DNA of 64,000 nucleotides from Pseudoscleropodium purum (lineage: Eukaryota; Streptophyta; Bryopsida; Hypnales; Brachytheciaceae). The position numbers and the translations under genes are program-made. Shown here one piece after another: positions 62,781-64,000 of this stretch. Where the stretch lies: the NCBI GenBank assembly GCA_963969395.1, contig OZ017802.1, positions 17,763,410 to 17,827,409 on the forward strand. The letters are read 5' to 3'. The notes beneath the pieces were generated by a model. It did no database searches and had not been told where the DNA came from. It saw nothing but the letters and a program-made list of their open reading frames with translations. Positions within the stretch are counted from its first letter, which is position 1; every line of letters starts with the position of its first letter.

Positions 62781-64000
62781 CACATTCTTACTCATTCTTA
62801 TAATTGTAAAAAAGACACTTGTAGAAGTTGAGCTTCCTCTGTTGTGGGCACTTTAATCTCACCTTTTAGGATCAAGTGCACACAATGGGGTTTTATATTT
62901 TGTTGTAGTCAAATTTCTTAGTGGGTGTCTAGCATGCCATCCAACTACACCTTTCAAGCAATGGGCAATTGCTATTTTTTCTTACTTTTGGTTTACCTAA
63001 GTGCAATTCCTAAACAAATCAATTGTTGATTAGTAACAACAACTAATTTTGGCTAAGGTAAATCAAAACTACAAACCACTAGGAATTTGTCAAGAACAAA
63101 AGTTAAATATCCTAAGTCATAGGTATTTTTATTACCTTTCCAAAATGATAAAGGTTTTTTTAATTTAGACTAAATATTTTCTTAAAGTTATCCATGCATG
63201 AAGTTTAGCCTTCAAATTAAACTATAAAACTTCATTTCTATGATTTTAACTATTGAAATGAGCTTTAGATTTTTGTATTGTTTTTAAATTTAATTATACT
63301 ATAACTCCTAAGTTTTGAGTTTGACTTGGTTTGGTCTAATCTTGATGACTTTCATCCAAATTTGTCCTAATCTAAGTCAAAAGTCAAAACTTCATCCTAA
63401 ATTAACTTCCTTCAATACTAATTTACTTCTCAAGTGCAAATTAATTTTGGAAACCTTAAAATATTCTCTAAGAGATCCTAATTTTGACTTATTATTTGGT
63501 TATCTTCCAAAAGATTCAATTTAATTTCTCATTTGTTAATTACTATTGTTGACCTTTGTCTTTATTTTTTATATTTAGGGCTGAATAAGTTATATATGAA
63601 AATAATAAAATTACCTTTCTAAAAAGCTTAAATACTTATACTTGACTTTCCTAGAGAAAGTTATGACCGAATGAAGTTTAATTGTTGACACACCAATTAA
63701 CTTGAATAATTTCAAAATTAATTTTTTGACTTTTAGTTCTAATCTACATTCTAATATTTCTTCCTTGCTTCCTTTGGATGACTTTCTAATTTTTCATCCA
63801 TTTTTACTATTATTTTTTTTATCTAATCATAACATTTGGAGTTTTTATCTATTTTCTATATTTAATATCTTTTTAGAAAGCTATTGAAATTTCCTAATAG
63901 ATTGTAAATTTGAAGTTTGATTTTTTAGTTTTACTAATAGCCTAAATCAAATGTAAACCTAAAATCTAAATTCTCAAATGAATCTTTTTATTTCTAATTT
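62781..64000. other. AT-rich sequence to window end, nothing recognised
   Basis: Short frames at 63315-63524 and 63702-63887 are AT-driven and have no family likeness. Confidence 0.55.

Overview
The window reads as nuclear DNA of a land plant. Genes with many short introns (GT..AG) sit in very AT-rich, repeat-filled intergenic DNA, and every recognisable gene belongs to a plant-typical family: a LOV/LOV blue-light receptor, a B3-domain protein, an aleurain-type protease, a SufE-NadA quinolinate synthase and a CYP71-clan-like P450. Both LOV domains of the receptor keep the photoactive cysteine. From memory, that is the form seen in seed-free plants, so I lean to a bryophyte or another non-seed lineage. 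This is inference; the sequence does not name the species.

Layout. 2.2-5.9 kb (minus) holds a decayed copy of the LOV/LOV gene, broken by an array of ~230-bp repeats. 11.7-15.1 kb (minus) holds the apparently intact LOV/LOV gene in the same orientation; its seven exons rebuild to 440 codons with every splice phase matching. 15.9-18.8 kb (minus) holds a B3-domain gene with an uncertain 3' part, and 18.9-19.7 kb an exon-like unit present two to three times. 19.7-25.9 kb is gene-poor. 26.3-29.1 kb (plus) is an aleurain-like cysteine protease (8 exons, 364 aa). 29.6-43.7 kb is repeat territory, including a GC-rich hAT-like element at 34.2 kb. 44.8-49.6 kb (plus) is plastid-type quinolinate synthase (8 exons, 717 aa). 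52.8-56.6 kb (minus) is a P450 (4 exons, 521 aa). 56.6-64 kb is AT-rich and gene-poor, with a CACTA-like MITE and a possible transposase relic.

The genes do not form a pathway or cluster; they are ordinary single plant genes. The most informative features are the pair of LOV/LOV paralogues (one intact, one dead, differing by an intron) and several non-autonomous transposons whose terminal inverted repeats and target-site duplications can be read directly. I found no convincing tRNA, rRNA, CRISPR or operon-like system. All exon models come from reading the sequence by eye for splice sites and family homology, without transcripts.
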